NCBI RefSeq assembly: GCF_902769175.1 | Contig: NZ_CACXNW010000015.1 | Coordinates: 62,001-126,000, forward strand | Source of the DNA: an uncultured Methanobrevibacter sp. | Lineage (GTDB): Archaea > Methanobacteriota > Methanobacteria > Methanobacteriales > Methanobacteriaceae | Direction of reading: 5' to 3' | DNA: 64,000 nucleotides | Shown: piece after piece, positions 1 through 8,543 of the stretch | Position numbering within the stretch: the stretch's first letter is position 1 | How the letters are laid out: every line of letters begins with the position of its first letter | Made by a program: the position numbers and the translations under genes | The notes under the pieces: model-generated | Database searches by the model: none | Told to the model about the DNA's origin: nothing | What the model saw: only the letters and a program-made list of their open reading frames with translations

Positions 1-34
1 ATCTATTCCATTAAACTTTTTATAACCACTTGTC

Positions 35-877
35 TTAAAATTCCAAACTATCCACTGCATCTACAAACTTATCCATCAAATCATAGGTTGTATTGATTGG
101 CTCAAAGGAATATGTTTCATAATTTACAGTTGGAGTTCCTGCCTGCTCTACCGGCAATGTAATGTAAGGAGGGCTGGACTGTGCATTTGGGAAATAATAA
201 ACAAGTTCAGGCATCTTATTTAAGATCTTGTTTACAATCACTTCTGACTTTTCATCTTTTCCCACTGCAAAGACAAAGTTAGTCTCTTCATATGACCCTT
301 CAACAGTTCCCTTATTGCTGTGAACATCCACAAACAAATCATAATCATTCTTGATTATATGAGGAGCCACAAACTCTTGAGCAAGAAGCTGACCATCCAA
401 TCTGCCTTCATCATCTGTATTGTAATTTGTCACATTGATTTTGTAGATATAATAACAATAATCCAATGAACTGTCTTTAGACTTTACAGTATCAAATAAA
501 GCCTTATGAGATTTGCTTTCAAAAGGATGCATTCCTATCGAATAGGCTATTTTCCTATCAGAATTTGGATTTCCAAAAGGACCTAATAACTCTACAGTCC
601 CCAAATCATTGCTTCCAAGCAATTTTGAATTTACATTAGACGAATCTATTTTAGCTTCTGCTGTAGGCCCATCAGGATAGGATTGGTTAATGTAAATGTC
701 CTTATTTTTTGCTATATTTTCAGTTGAAGAACTGAAATCATCATCATTTGCTATAGCATTAAGACTTGAAGTGCTGGAATTTTTCAAAGATATTGCATAT
801 CCGAAAAATATTATAGCAAAGGCTAAAATAATCACTAAAATAAGTATTAGCTTTGATTTATTGTTATCAGGAATCAT
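35..877 (-). CDS. Membrane-anchored or exported peptidase-like protein
   Basis: The 280-residue protein starts with one hydrophobic segment (about residues 9-28), so it is a signal anchor or exported protein. The rest resembles zinc carboxypeptidase/M14-like proteins: an HPFE motif near residue 118 matches HxxE metal ligands, a DVHSN motif near residue 183 could supply the third ligand, and a late NYETY stretch holds a possible catalytic Glu. These assignments rest on motif spacing only. No clear Shine-Dalgarno site precedes the ATG, so the mRNA may be leaderless. It is transcribed in the same direction as the phosphoglucosamine mutase gene upstream. A role in trimming cell-wall or host peptides is conceivable but not shown. 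Confidence 0.5.
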   Translation of the reverse strand: MIPDNNKSKLILILVIILAFAIIFFGYAISLKNSSTSSLNAIANDDDFSSSTENIAKNKDIYINQSYPDGPTAEAKIDSSNVNSKLLGSNDLGTVELLGPFGNPNSDRKIAYSIGMHPFESKSHKALFDTVKSKDSSLDYCYYIYKINVTNYNTDDEGRLDGQLLAQEFVAPHIIKNDYDLFVDVHSNKGTVEGSYEETNFVFAVGKDEKSEVIVNKILNKMPELVYYFPNAQSSPPYITLPVEQAGTPTVNYETYSFEPINTTYDLMDKFVDAVDSLEF

Positions 878-977
878 GCTTTAAAAAAAAAGTTAAATAT
901 TAGAGAATAATTAAAATTAATCTCCAATATCCATTATAAAATTTATCAAACTACTTGTTGCTTAAAAGGAAATTTAA

Positions 978-2339
978 CTATCCCTTATATTTTTCCACTA
1001 AACTAATTCCCCATTCAGCCATTTCATTAGCCTTTTCTTGGGAGTCAGATTCAGCGAAGCATCTGAAGATCGGTTCAGTACCGGAAGGTCTGACAATTAC
1101 CCAACCATCATCTTTTAATATTTTTACTCCATCAGTTGTATCAAGCTCAAAGTCAGTGGTTTCATTGATTTCATCAGCGATTTTAGCCATGACCTCTTGC
1201 TTTAAGTCATCAGCACATTCCACTTTCAATTTTTGCTGATAATAAACTGGAAGCTCTGCTACAAGTTCAGATAATGGCTTGCCTTCTTTTACTAAAATTT
1301 CAAGAATCTTAGCTACAGTCATAGCTGCATCTCTTCCATAAACAAAGTTAGGGAAAATTAGACCACCGTTTTCTTCTCCACCGAATAAGCCATCAGTATC
1401 CTTAAGCTTTCTTGCAACAAGCAAATCTCCAACAGCAGTAGCTATAACTTCACCATTGTATTCTTCTGCAATGTCATAAATTGCTTGAGAGGTAGCAACA
1501 GTGGTTACGATGATTCCGCCACCATTTTCTTTTAGCATTTGCTTTTCTACAAGTGCAAAGGTCTTATCTCCTAAAACAAAGTTTCCTTTCTCATCAATAC
1601 AGATGGTTCTATCTGCATCACCATCGTGAGCAAGACCAATGTCTGCACCTAAATTCTTAACAGTTGCAATCAAATCCTGAAGGTTTGGTTCAATTGGCTC
1701 AGGATCTCTTCCAGGGAAGAATCCATCAGCTTGACAATTGATGGTTGTCACTTCACAACCTAATTCCTTAAGGATATATGGAGCTGTAAAGCAACCTGCT
1801 CCAGAACCGCAATCAACTACAATCTTAAGCTTTCTGTTTCTGATAGCTTCCACATCAACTCTTTTTAAGGTTTCAGCAATATACTCTTTAATGATTGTTT
1901 GGTTAGTGAAGCAATCTCCAATCTTATCCCAAGATACCCGATTTGGTTCTGAATCGAAGTACATCCTTTCCACTTCAAGTTCCATATCATCTGGAGTTCC
2001 TATACCAAACTCATCTACAAATTTAAGTCCATTATACTTTGGAGGGTTATGGGAAGCGGTTACAATGATTCCACCATCATAATAGTTTCTTACAGCATAT
2101 TGAATAGCTGGAGTTGGAAGAATTCCTAAATCCACTACGTCACAACCAGAGGAAAGCAATCCCACAGTGATTGCATATTTAAGCATTGGAGTACTTGTCC
2201 TTGTATCTCCTCCAATAGCTACAGTTCCTTGAACAATAGATCCATAACTTGCAGCAAGACGTGATGCAAATTCAGGAGTTAAAACATCATTTGCAGTTCT
2301 TCTTACACCAAATGTACCAAATAATCTTTTTTCTGTCAT
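978..2339 (-). CDS. glmM: Phosphoglucosamine mutase / phosphomannomutase family
   Basis: An alpha-D-phosphohexomutase that interconverts hexose 6-phosphate and 1-phosphate through a phosphoserine. All signatures are visible: catalytic serine in VTASHNPP, metal loop DGDADR, sugar-binding GGEENGG, and phosphate-binding VRPSGTEP near the C-terminus. At 453 residues it has the family's usual length. I chose the ATG at 2339 (MTEKRLFG) rather than an upstream start at 2366, because an AAGGT site sits just before it. In methanogens such enzymes supply GlcN-1-P for UDP-GlcNAc or mannose-1-P for surface glycans; which substrate is used here cannot be read from sequence. A glycosyltransferase lies 1.3 kb away but is not co-oriented. 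Confidence 0.9.
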   Translation of the reverse strand: MTEKRLFGTFGVRRTANDVLTPEFASRLAASYGSIVQGTVAIGGDTRTSTPMLKYAITVGLLSSGCDVVDLGILPTPAIQYAVRNYYDGGIIVTASHNPPKYNGLKFVDEFGIGTPDDMELEVERMYFDSEPNRVSWDKIGDCFTNQTIIKEYIAETLKRVDVEAIRNRKLKIVVDCGSGAGCFTAPYILKELGCEVTTINCQADGFFPGRDPEPIEPNLQDLIATVKNLGADIGLAHDGDADRTICIDEKGNFVLGDKTFALVEKQMLKENGGGIIVTTVATSQAIYDIAEEYNGEVIATAVGDLLVARKLKDTDGLFGGEENGGLIFPNFVYGRDAAMTVAKILEILVKEGKPLSELVAELPVYYQQKLKVECADDLKQEVMAKIADEINETTDFELDTTDGVKILKDDGWVIVRPSGTEPIFRCFAESDSQEKANEMAEWGISLVEKYKG

Positions 2340-2459
2340 TTTATTACCTTTTATAAACTTAATCAAATATCAAGTAATCAAATTACTCTTAAGTATACAT
2401 ATATTTTTGTTTATAAAGTTTAAATATTTTTTTAAAAATCAATTATTCTTCAATAAGAG

Positions 2460-2497
2460 TTATTTCATAATGAAAGAAGTGTCTAAAAATATTTCAT
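2460..2497 (-). pseudogene. VapC-type PIN toxin remnant
   Basis: Immediately after the antitoxin remnant stop codon an ATG opens a sequence which, if one missing base is restored after codon 2, reads M-K-IFLDTSFIMK and then stops. LDTSFI is the hallmark start of PIN-domain VapC toxins, with the first catalytic Asp. Only about 12 codons survive; the spacer beyond is AT-rich with no further PIN sequence. Identification rests on this short motif plus its position directly behind an AbrB-type antitoxin. Confidence 0.5.
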
Positions 2498-2730
2498 TTA
2501 CAAGCTCCTCTTTAAATCAACGGAATTAGTTTCTTCATCCAAATTAAAAGCGCCGACAAACTCCTTAAAATCTCTTTTCTTTCTAAAACTTATAGTAGGT
2601 TCTCCTTTTTCATTTACCCCCCCATTCCAAGATGCTATCCTTATCAACATTAAACATTTTTTCTAAATTCCCTTGGGATGCTTGTTTGATAATTCCCATA
2701 AATTTTAGAAGTGGCTAAAATACCCATCAT
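2498..2730 (-). pseudogene. AbrB/MazE-type antitoxin, frameshifted (VapB-like)
   Basis: A GGAGG site precedes ATG-ATG at 2730. Translation gives MMGILATSKIYGNYQTSIPREFRK, then breaks in a run of A (one extra base) and again in a run of seven G (one extra base). Removing both extra bases gives one 76-residue protein continuing MFNVDKDSILEWGVNEKGEPTIS and ending in NSVDLKRSL. The SIPREFRK and VDKDSILEW pattern is typical of AbrB/SpoVT swapped-hairpin DNA-binding antitoxins. It is followed at once by a PIN-toxin remnant. Both lesions are in homopolymers, so sequencing error is an alternative to decay for this gene, but the toxin is clearly truncated. Confidence 0.65.
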
Positions 2731-2865
2731 ACTTACCTCCTAATAATTATTATATTCCCCTGTTAATATAAATTCCTCTGTAAAAAAAAAATAATAATTT
2801 TTAAAATTGTAATAATAAATAAAAATATAATAATTATTAAATCGCCAATTTTTAAAACTAAAAAA

Positions 2866-3264
2866 TCAGGAAATCAGTTTAATTGAATTGGAATTAGATA
2901 GAATCAGTTCCATTGAAGACTTATACTCCGTTATGCTACCAACAACCTTTACCTTATGACCCTTAAAATCATTTACATCATTTCCAGCATCCTGAAGTTC
3001 AACTAAAGTCGATTCAAAGATGATTAAATTTATCTTGCCAGTTCCATCATTTAATTCCATAAAGCATGAACTGCCAGTTGAAGACATTTTAATAGACTCA
3101 ATCACCCCAGTGACTGCTACCGTTTCTCCAATATTGTTTCTTGAAATGTCTTTGATTTGAATTTCCTTCGGTTCAATATATGATGCAAAAGCAAGCATTC
3201 CAATAATTCCTACAAGTGATGTGATCAATGCAACTTTAAATATCTTTTCATCCGTAATTTGAAT
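2866..3264 (-). CDS. OB-fold nucleic-acid-binding protein, membrane-anchored, with unusual ATT start
   Basis: The protein has an N-terminal hydrophobic segment followed by an OB-fold (GETVAVTGVIESIKMS ... SCFMELNDGTGKINLIIF ... KGHKVKVVGSITEY) of the tRNA-anticodon/RPA type. The only conventional start in frame is TTG at 3228, which lacks a ribosome site and cuts into the hydrophobic helix. The open frame extends upstream as IQITDEKIFKVALITSLVG, and GGAGG lies 6 bases before an ATT codon at 3264. I therefore propose ATT initiation, or an ATG mutated to ATT; this gives 132 residues. If only TTG is used the protein is 120 residues. The nucleic-acid ligand is unknown. Confidence 0.6.
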   Translation of the reverse strand: MQITDEKIFKVALITSLVGIIGMLAFASYIEPKEIQIKDISRNNIGETVAVTGVIESIKMSSTGSSCFMELNDGTGKINLIIFESTLVELQDAGNDVNDFKGHKVKVVGSITEYKSSMELILSNSNSIKLIS

Positions 3265-3663
3265 ATAATCCCTCCAATAATTCTTTTTTATCGCTTTTAA
3301 AGCAAAAAAATATGTATTTTTTCACTTTAAGATTTTATATAAATACTTTATTTTTTTCACTTCAAAGATTTATATAACTACTTTATTTTATGAAAAAAAT
3401 AATTAAAATTATTTATTTAAGTAATACAATATAAATATTACTTAAAATTAAATATAAACTTATTATATTATTGTAATTTAACAATAAACTGATAATATAC
3501 AAATAAATTAAGAAAAATAAAATCAAATGATAAATTTTAAAAAAACAATAGATTATAATAAAATAAGAATAATCAAAAAAAGCGAAAAAATCAATATTAA
3601 AAAAATATTTATATAAAATAATTGAGATTAATATTATATAAATTAAGTTTAGGTGGCAATTAA
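3265..3663. other. AT-rich spacer with glycosyltransferase promoter
   Basis: This is a 400-bp divergent spacer between the OB-fold gene and the glycosyltransferase. It is almost pure A/T with two near-copies of a TTTATATAA-type TATA sequence around 3330-3375. The glycosyltransferase ribosome site (AGGTGG at about 3650) is at its right end. The left-facing open frame across it is a low-complexity artefact. No RNA gene was seen. Confidence 0.6.
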
Positions 3664-4704
3664 ATGTCAATTAAACATTCTATCCTATCCCACAGCAATC
3701 AATTCAACCATTATAAAGAAGAAACAAAAAAGGCTAAAAGGGAAAATGATAATTTAAAAAAGGAAAACAAAAAACTTAAGGAAGAGATAAAAACCTTAAA
3801 CCAATTTAAAGAGGGAATAAGTGTTATTATACCTACTTATAAGGGAGAAAACCACATTAACACACTTTTAGAATCTTTAGAAAGTCAAACATTAAATCCA
3901 GAATCATATGAACTTATTTTTATTTTTAATGGAGAATTAGACTCTACAATTGACATCTTATCTGAATTTATTAAAAAATACCCTAAACTAAATGTAACTT
4001 TCCATTTTACTCCAAATCCAGGAGCAGCTAACGCCAGAAATATTGGAATGGAATTATCCAAAAGGGAATTTATTACATTTGTAGATGATGACGACTTCAT
4101 CAGTCCAAATTATCTTGAGAAATTATTGGAATATTCCAAGCCCAATAGGATAACAATGGCTAATTTTATGAATTACAATATAAACACTAAAGAAGCAAAA
4201 TCCACCGTACCATCCTCTGAAAAGGAATATGGAATCATTAAAAATGCACCAGTCAAATTCATGAGCCAAGCGGCAGTTACAGTAGCTAAAACAATCCCAA
4301 CTTATGCTGCAAAAAGAGTTCAGTTCAATACTAAACTAAATAGCGGTGAAGATGTTTCATTTTATGGAAATCTATATTCCAAATTTGACTTTGAATTCTA
4401 TTTCATAAAAAAGGAAGAAGAAGTTAATTACTATAGAATTCAAAGGGAAACTTCAGTTTCACAACAGGAAATGACATACCAATTTAATGTATTGGATCGT
4501 TTAAAAGTCATGGATGACTTAAATGAAAGCCATAAAGCTGCAGAAAATAAAAAAGTAAAGAAATATATTGAAATGTGTTTCCAAGGGCAAACAGGATTTT
4601 TACAGCGTTATCTTGAAAAAAATCCTGAAGACAAGGATAAAGTAATGAAAGAAGTGGAAAAGCATGAATTTGAATATTTCCCATACTTCCTATTGGAAAA
4701 TTAA
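3664..4704 (+). CDS. Family 2 (GT-A) glycosyltransferase with N-terminal coiled coil
   Basis: Residues about 16-48 form a charged Lys/Glu coiled coil, then a GT-A domain begins at ISVIIPTYKGENHINTLLESLESQ. The acidic metal/nucleotide-sugar motif is VDDDDF near residue 140, preceded by NPGAANARNIGM, which is typical of GT2. The remaining ~190 residues are not conserved enough to name an acceptor. There is no membrane segment, so it should act in the cytoplasm, building surface glycans or glycolipids. The start is well supported by an AGGTGG site. It is a single gene with no co-oriented neighbour. Length (346) fits a soluble GT2 enzyme. Confidence 0.85.
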   Translation: MSIKHSILSHSNQFNHYKEETKKAKRENDNLKKENKKLKEEIKTLNQFKEGISVIIPTYKGENHINTLLESLESQTLNPESYELIFIFNGELDSTIDILSEFIKKYPKLNVTFHFTPNPGAANARNIGMELSKREFITFVDDDDFISPNYLEKLLEYSKPNRITMANFMNYNINTKEAKSTVPSSEKEYGIIKNAPVKFMSQAAVTVAKTIPTYAAKRVQFNTKLNSGEDVSFYGNLYSKFDFEFYFIKKEEEVNYYRIQRETSVSQQEMTYQFNVLDRLKVMDDLNESHKAAENKKVKKYIEMCFQGQTGFLQRYLEKNPEDKDKVMKEVEKHEFEYFPYFLLEN

Positions 4705-4739
4705 AAAGTCTTTAAAAAAAGAAGATGAAAAATAGCTGT

Positions 4740-4930
4740 GAAATAAATAAACACCAATAAAACCAAGAAAAAAAGAAAAATAAGGGCTAAAAATTAAATA
4801 AACACCATAAAAAACAAGAAAATAATAAAAAAATTAAATAAACACCATAAAATACAGAAAAAGAAACTAATAAAAAAAATTAAATAAACACCAATAAAAC
4901 CAATAAAAAAAAGAAAAATAAGGGTTAAAA
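4740..4930. repeat. Degenerate tandem repeat between convergent genes
   Basis: Four to five imperfect copies of a motif containing TTAAATAAACACCA(T)AAAA occur between the convergent ends of the glycosyltransferase and DNA ligase genes. Spacing between copies varies from about 45 to 60 bp. It may serve as a shared 3' region; no stable hairpin was seen. Confidence 0.55.
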
Positions 4931-4941
4931 AATTCAACCCA

Positions 4942-6597
4942 TTATGAACTCTCATACATTAATGCCAATCTTTCTATTGTATCGATATCCTCTACTCCCT
5001 TATCTGTTCTGATTGATTTTACAATAGGGAAACGTAATGAATATCCTGCAGGATATTCTGGACTTTTTACAATCTCAGCATATTTTATTTCAAAAACAAT
5101 TTTTGGATGAACAGTAATGTGAGTTCCTTTCTCTGAGATTTTAAGCTCTTCCATTTGTTTTGTGAGATTTGTCAAATCATCATCTGAAAGTCCACTTCCA
5201 ATACGGGTTATGACTTGCAGTTCATCGTTTTCATCACGAAGAGCAATCTCATAAGATCCTATAACTTCTCCTCTTTTACCCATTCCCTTTATTCCTCCAA
5301 CAACAACTGCATCTAATGTTTCAGGTTCAGCTTTGAATTTCAACATCTTTTTGCCACGAATTCCAGGAATATAAGGTTCGCCACAGTCTTTAATCATAAT
5401 CCCTTCATGTCCGCCATCAATTGACTTATTGAATAATGCTATTGCATCATCAATATTCTCAGGACCTACTTTTACAGAATCACTTAAATTCAATTCATCA
5501 CGGGAACAATCTACAGTGTTTTCCAAGATTTCTCTACGTTTTATAATTGGCTCATCAACAATAGGTTCCTTAAAGTAAAGCAAATCGTATAAAAATATCC
5601 TTATAGGCACATTTTCCATTGCTCCAGCAATATCATATTTCCTTCTAACCCTTTGCAATACATTTTGGAATGCCTGTGGGCGACCATCCTTATAACCTAC
5701 AATTTCCCCTTCTGCAATGAAATCCTCATCTGGGAAACCTTCCCTTATATATTCAACAGCATCTGGGAAAGCGTGGGTTACATTATCTAAACGGCGAGTG
5801 AATAAGGTGATTTCATCACCGTTTTTATGAAATTGAGTACGAAATCCATCATATTTTGTCTCACAAAGTGCACAGCCCATCTCTTCAATGCTAATGTCAA
5901 TGCCCTCAGACAATTGTGCAAGCATAGGCTTTACTGCCCTTCCAGGAATTAAGGTCAAGCTCTTAAGTCCATCTTCACCTTCAGACTTTGCCACCTTTGC
6001 AACAAGACCTAAGTCATTTGTCAGCATATGTGCCCTTTCAGCAACTGCCTTGTCAACATCAAAAGCTTGGGAAATTGCATCACGAAGGATACCTTCACCT
6101 ACACCAATTCTAAGCTCTTCCAATATGGTTCTGCAAATGTATTTGGCTTCCTTTCCAGAAGCGGAGGATAAAAGCTCAAGAATATTGGAGATTTTACGGG
6201 CAGTTGATCTGCTACCTGATATTGTTGCTAATTTTCTTAATTGATTGTAAACAAAAGCCACAGTTAAAGGCTGTGAGAAAAATGTCATTTGAGCCTTTTT
6301 AGTATAGAGCTTTTCTGCAGCTGCTCCAATATCACCTTCATCACGAATGGCATCTTCAACTACATCTACAGAAACGCCTACAGCATCTCCAACAGCTTTC
6401 ATAACAAGCTTATCACCAATTCCCTGTTCCTCTTCACTCCAAGAAGGGAAAACACTTCCTAAAGCCATTAATGTGATTTTATCCAAATCATCATCTTCAA
6501 CAGTCTTTAGAAAATCTGATAGAATCTCTGTTTTTTCCAATCTTTTTGTAGTTGCACCTAATGCTTCATAAACATTAACAAGCTCTTGATATTTCAT
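4942..6597 (-). CDS. lig: ATP-dependent DNA ligase
   Basis: Seals nicks in DNA at Okazaki-fragment joints and in repair, through a lysyl-AMP intermediate. The adenylation motif KYDGFR (motif I, with the nucleophilic Lys) is near residue 250; later signatures include ITLFTRRL (III), EGEIVGY (IIIa), GHEGIMIKD (IV) and KMLKFK (V). An N-terminal all-alpha DNA-binding domain (residues 1-210) and a C-terminal OB domain complete the normal archaeal layout at 551 residues. The ATG lies nine bases after GGGAG. It stands alone, downstream of thiC and in the same direction. Confidence 0.96.
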   Translation of the reverse strand: MKYQELVNVYEALGATTKRLEKTEILSDFLKTVEDDDLDKITLMALGSVFPSWSEEEQGIGDKLVMKAVGDAVGVSVDVVEDAIRDEGDIGAAAEKLYTKKAQMTFFSQPLTVAFVYNQLRKLATISGSRSTARKISNILELLSSASGKEAKYICRTILEELRIGVGEGILRDAISQAFDVDKAVAERAHMLTNDLGLVAKVAKSEGEDGLKSLTLIPGRAVKPMLAQLSEGIDISIEEMGCALCETKYDGFRTQFHKNGDEITLFTRRLDNVTHAFPDAVEYIREGFPDEDFIAEGEIVGYKDGRPQAFQNVLQRVRRKYDIAGAMENVPIRIFLYDLLYFKEPIVDEPIIKRREILENTVDCSRDELNLSDSVKVGPENIDDAIALFNKSIDGGHEGIMIKDCGEPYIPGIRGKKMLKFKAEPETLDAVVVGGIKGMGKRGEVIGSYEIALRDENDELQVITRIGSGLSDDDLTNLTKQMEELKISEKGTHITVHPKIVFEIKYAEIVKSPEYPAGYSLRFPIVKSIRTDKGVEDIDTIERLALMYESS

Positions 6598-6708
6598 TTC
6601 TTTAATCTCCCAATTAAAATAAAACTATTTTAGAACAATTCATAAGACAAACAAACCATAATCTTAGAAACAATGCATCATGCTCTTAAGCTAAAAAATA
6701 AAATGAAT

Positions 6709-7983
6709 TTAAAAGTCTCCTTTGGCTATTTTTACTGCACAATATTCACCGCACATAGCACACATTTCATCATCATCTAATTCACATTTATTTCTATAAT
6801 GTCTTGGCTTGACGTTATCAAAGGCTAAATCAAATTGTCCTTCCCAATCAAAGTTCTTTCGTGCAGTTGCCATTTTAACTTCCTTTTCCCATGCAGTATC
6901 CAAACCTAAGGCAACATCTGCAGCTTGAGCTGCAATTTTGCTTGCAATAACTCCTTCCTTAACATCTTCCAATGAAGGAAGAGACAAATGCTCTGCAGGT
7001 GTTACATAACATAGGAAGTCTGCTCCGCTTGAAGCTGCAATAGCTCCTCCAATAGCGGAAGTGATATGATCATAACCTGGAGCCAAATCAGTGACAATTG
7101 GCCCTAACACATAAAATGGAGCTCCATGACATAGGGTCTTTTGGATTTCCATATTTGACCTGATTTGATTTAAAGGTACATGACCTGGACCTTCAACCAT
7201 TGTTTGAACTCCTGCTTCCTGTGCTCTTTTAACAAGAGTTCCTAAGGTAACCAATTCCTGAATTTGAGAGGTGTCTGTTGCATCAGATAAGCATCCAGGA
7301 CGCAATCCATCACCTAAAGAAAGGGTGATGTCATATTCCAAAGCGATTTCAAGAAGATAATCATAATTTGCATATAATGGGTTTTCCTTTTCATTGTGCA
7401 AAATCCAAGAAGCCAAGAATGTTCCACCTCTGCTTACAATACCCATCATTCTTTTAGCCTTTTGAAGCTTATCAACCAAATCCTGATTTATTCCACAGTG
7501 AAGTGTCATGAAGTCAACCCCATCCTTTGCCTGATGGATGATGGAATTGAAAATGTCATCTTCATCCATATCAATGATTTCATTTCCCTTGTTTAATGTA
7601 ATAACTCCTGCTTCATAAATTGGAACGGTTCCGATAGGCACATCTACAGAGTCCATTATCTTTTCCCTGAACTCCAATAATTTAGGTCCAGTACTTAAGT
7701 CCATTATTGCATCTGCACCAAAATCAACTGCCAATCTTGCTTTTTTTATTTCCAAATCAATATCTTCAATCTTGCTTGAAGATCCTATGTTTGCATTGAT
7801 TTTAGTGGTTAATCCCTTTCCAATACCACAAGCTTTTGTATCTCTTCCAATATTCTTTGGTATTACAATGGTTCCATTAGCCACTCCCTTTAATATCTTA
7901 TCTGCATCTATCTTTTCAAATTCTGCAACTTCCTTCATTTCAGGAGTGATATTGCCTTTTTTAGCTTCAGTCATTTGAGTCAT
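6709..7983 (-). CDS. thiC: Phosphomethylpyrimidine synthase ThiC
   Basis: A radical-SAM enzyme converting aminoimidazole ribotide to HMP-phosphate for thiamine synthesis. It shows KIDADKILKGVANGTIVIPKN near the N-terminus, FGADAIMDLSTG, GDGLRPGCLSDATD and VEGPGHVPLNQI, all ThiC hallmarks. The C-terminal iron-sulfur cysteines read CAMCGEYC, i.e. Cx2Cx3C, one residue shorter than the Cx2Cx4C usual in bacteria; I believe this matches a shorter archaeal form. Length 424 fits the archaeal type without the long bacterial N-terminal extension. The start at 7983 follows AAGGTG. No thiamine riboswitch is evident upstream. Confidence 0.95.
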   Translation of the reverse strand: MTQMTEAKKGNITPEMKEVAEFEKIDADKILKGVANGTIVIPKNIGRDTKACGIGKGLTTKINANIGSSSKIEDIDLEIKKARLAVDFGADAIMDLSTGPKLLEFREKIMDSVDVPIGTVPIYEAGVITLNKGNEIIDMDEDDIFNSIIHQAKDGVDFMTLHCGINQDLVDKLQKAKRMMGIVSRGGTFLASWILHNEKENPLYANYDYLLEIALEYDITLSLGDGLRPGCLSDATDTSQIQELVTLGTLVKRAQEAGVQTMVEGPGHVPLNQIRSNMEIQKTLCHGAPFYVLGPIVTDLAPGYDHITSAIGGAIAASSGADFLCYVTPAEHLSLPSLEDVKEGVIASKIAAQAADVALGLDTAWEKEVKMATARKNFDWEGQFDLAFDNVKPRHYRNKCELDDDEMCAMCGEYCAVKIAKGDF

Positions 7984-8443
7984 TAAAGCACCTTTAATAA
8001 TTTTAAATCAATTTTAAATTTAAATGATTACCTTTAAATAATCTATAACATGTTAAGTTATGTTATTTATTATTTAATTAATTTATCATAAATAAGTTGA
8101 TTAAGTAAAAAAATAAAAATAAATTTTTCCTAAAAATTACTGAAACAGTTTTTTCCAGGTATCAATGAAGCAAATTAAGGGTTTTGAAAAATTTTTTCAT
8201 AAACAAAATTATAAAAAATCATTAGTTCTATCGATACAAAACTAAATAAAATGATAAAAAACATTAAAAATTTTAGGCAAGATAAAAGATATGCATAATA
8301 AAAATAATTAATGCACAATTAAAAAGAGATTTTTTGAACAAACAATTAAGAAATACAAATAAAACAATAAATTTAACCATGTTAAATCTAAAAAAAATGA
8401 AAAATAAACATTTAAATAATTAAAAAATTAAATAATTATTTAA
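7984..8443. other. AT-rich divergent spacer between thiC and SDR
   Basis: Apart from the thiC ribosome site at the left edge I see only low-complexity A/T sequence, with no compact hairpin resembling a TPP riboswitch and no coding remnant. The regulatory elements of the dehydrogenase lie to the right of this stretch. Confidence 0.5.
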
Positions 8444-8521
8444 CCAACATTTGTTGGAAAACTGAATAAAATATACAACAAAATTGGCTAACTAATACAA
8501 TTAGTTTTAACCAACAAGTTG
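8444..8521 (+). promoter_or_regulatory. Candidate operator cluster upstream of the SDR gene
   Basis: Three dyads lie within 80 bp upstream of the dehydrogenase start: CCAACA-TT-TGTTGG (8444-8457), AACTAAT-ACA-ATTAGTT (8490-8506, perfect 7-bp arms) and CAAC-AA-GTTG (8512-8521). The first and third share a CCAAC/GTTGG core. An AT-rich TATA-like stretch (AAAATATAC) lies between the first two. The arrangement suggests binding sites for a dimeric regulator flanking the promoter; no regulator is identified. Confidence 0.45.
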
Positions 8522-8543
8522 AAAATTTAAAAGGAGAATTAAA

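Noticed and set aside
3413-3670. Leftward 85-codon hydrophobic ORF
   Set aside because: Low-complexity AT sequence; Phe/Ile/Tyr/Leu only; overlaps the glycosyltransferase promoter and start.
7984-8160. Thiamine riboswitch before thiC
   Set aside because: No CTGAGA-type core or suitable helix arrangement; thiC has a short leader with a normal ribosome site.
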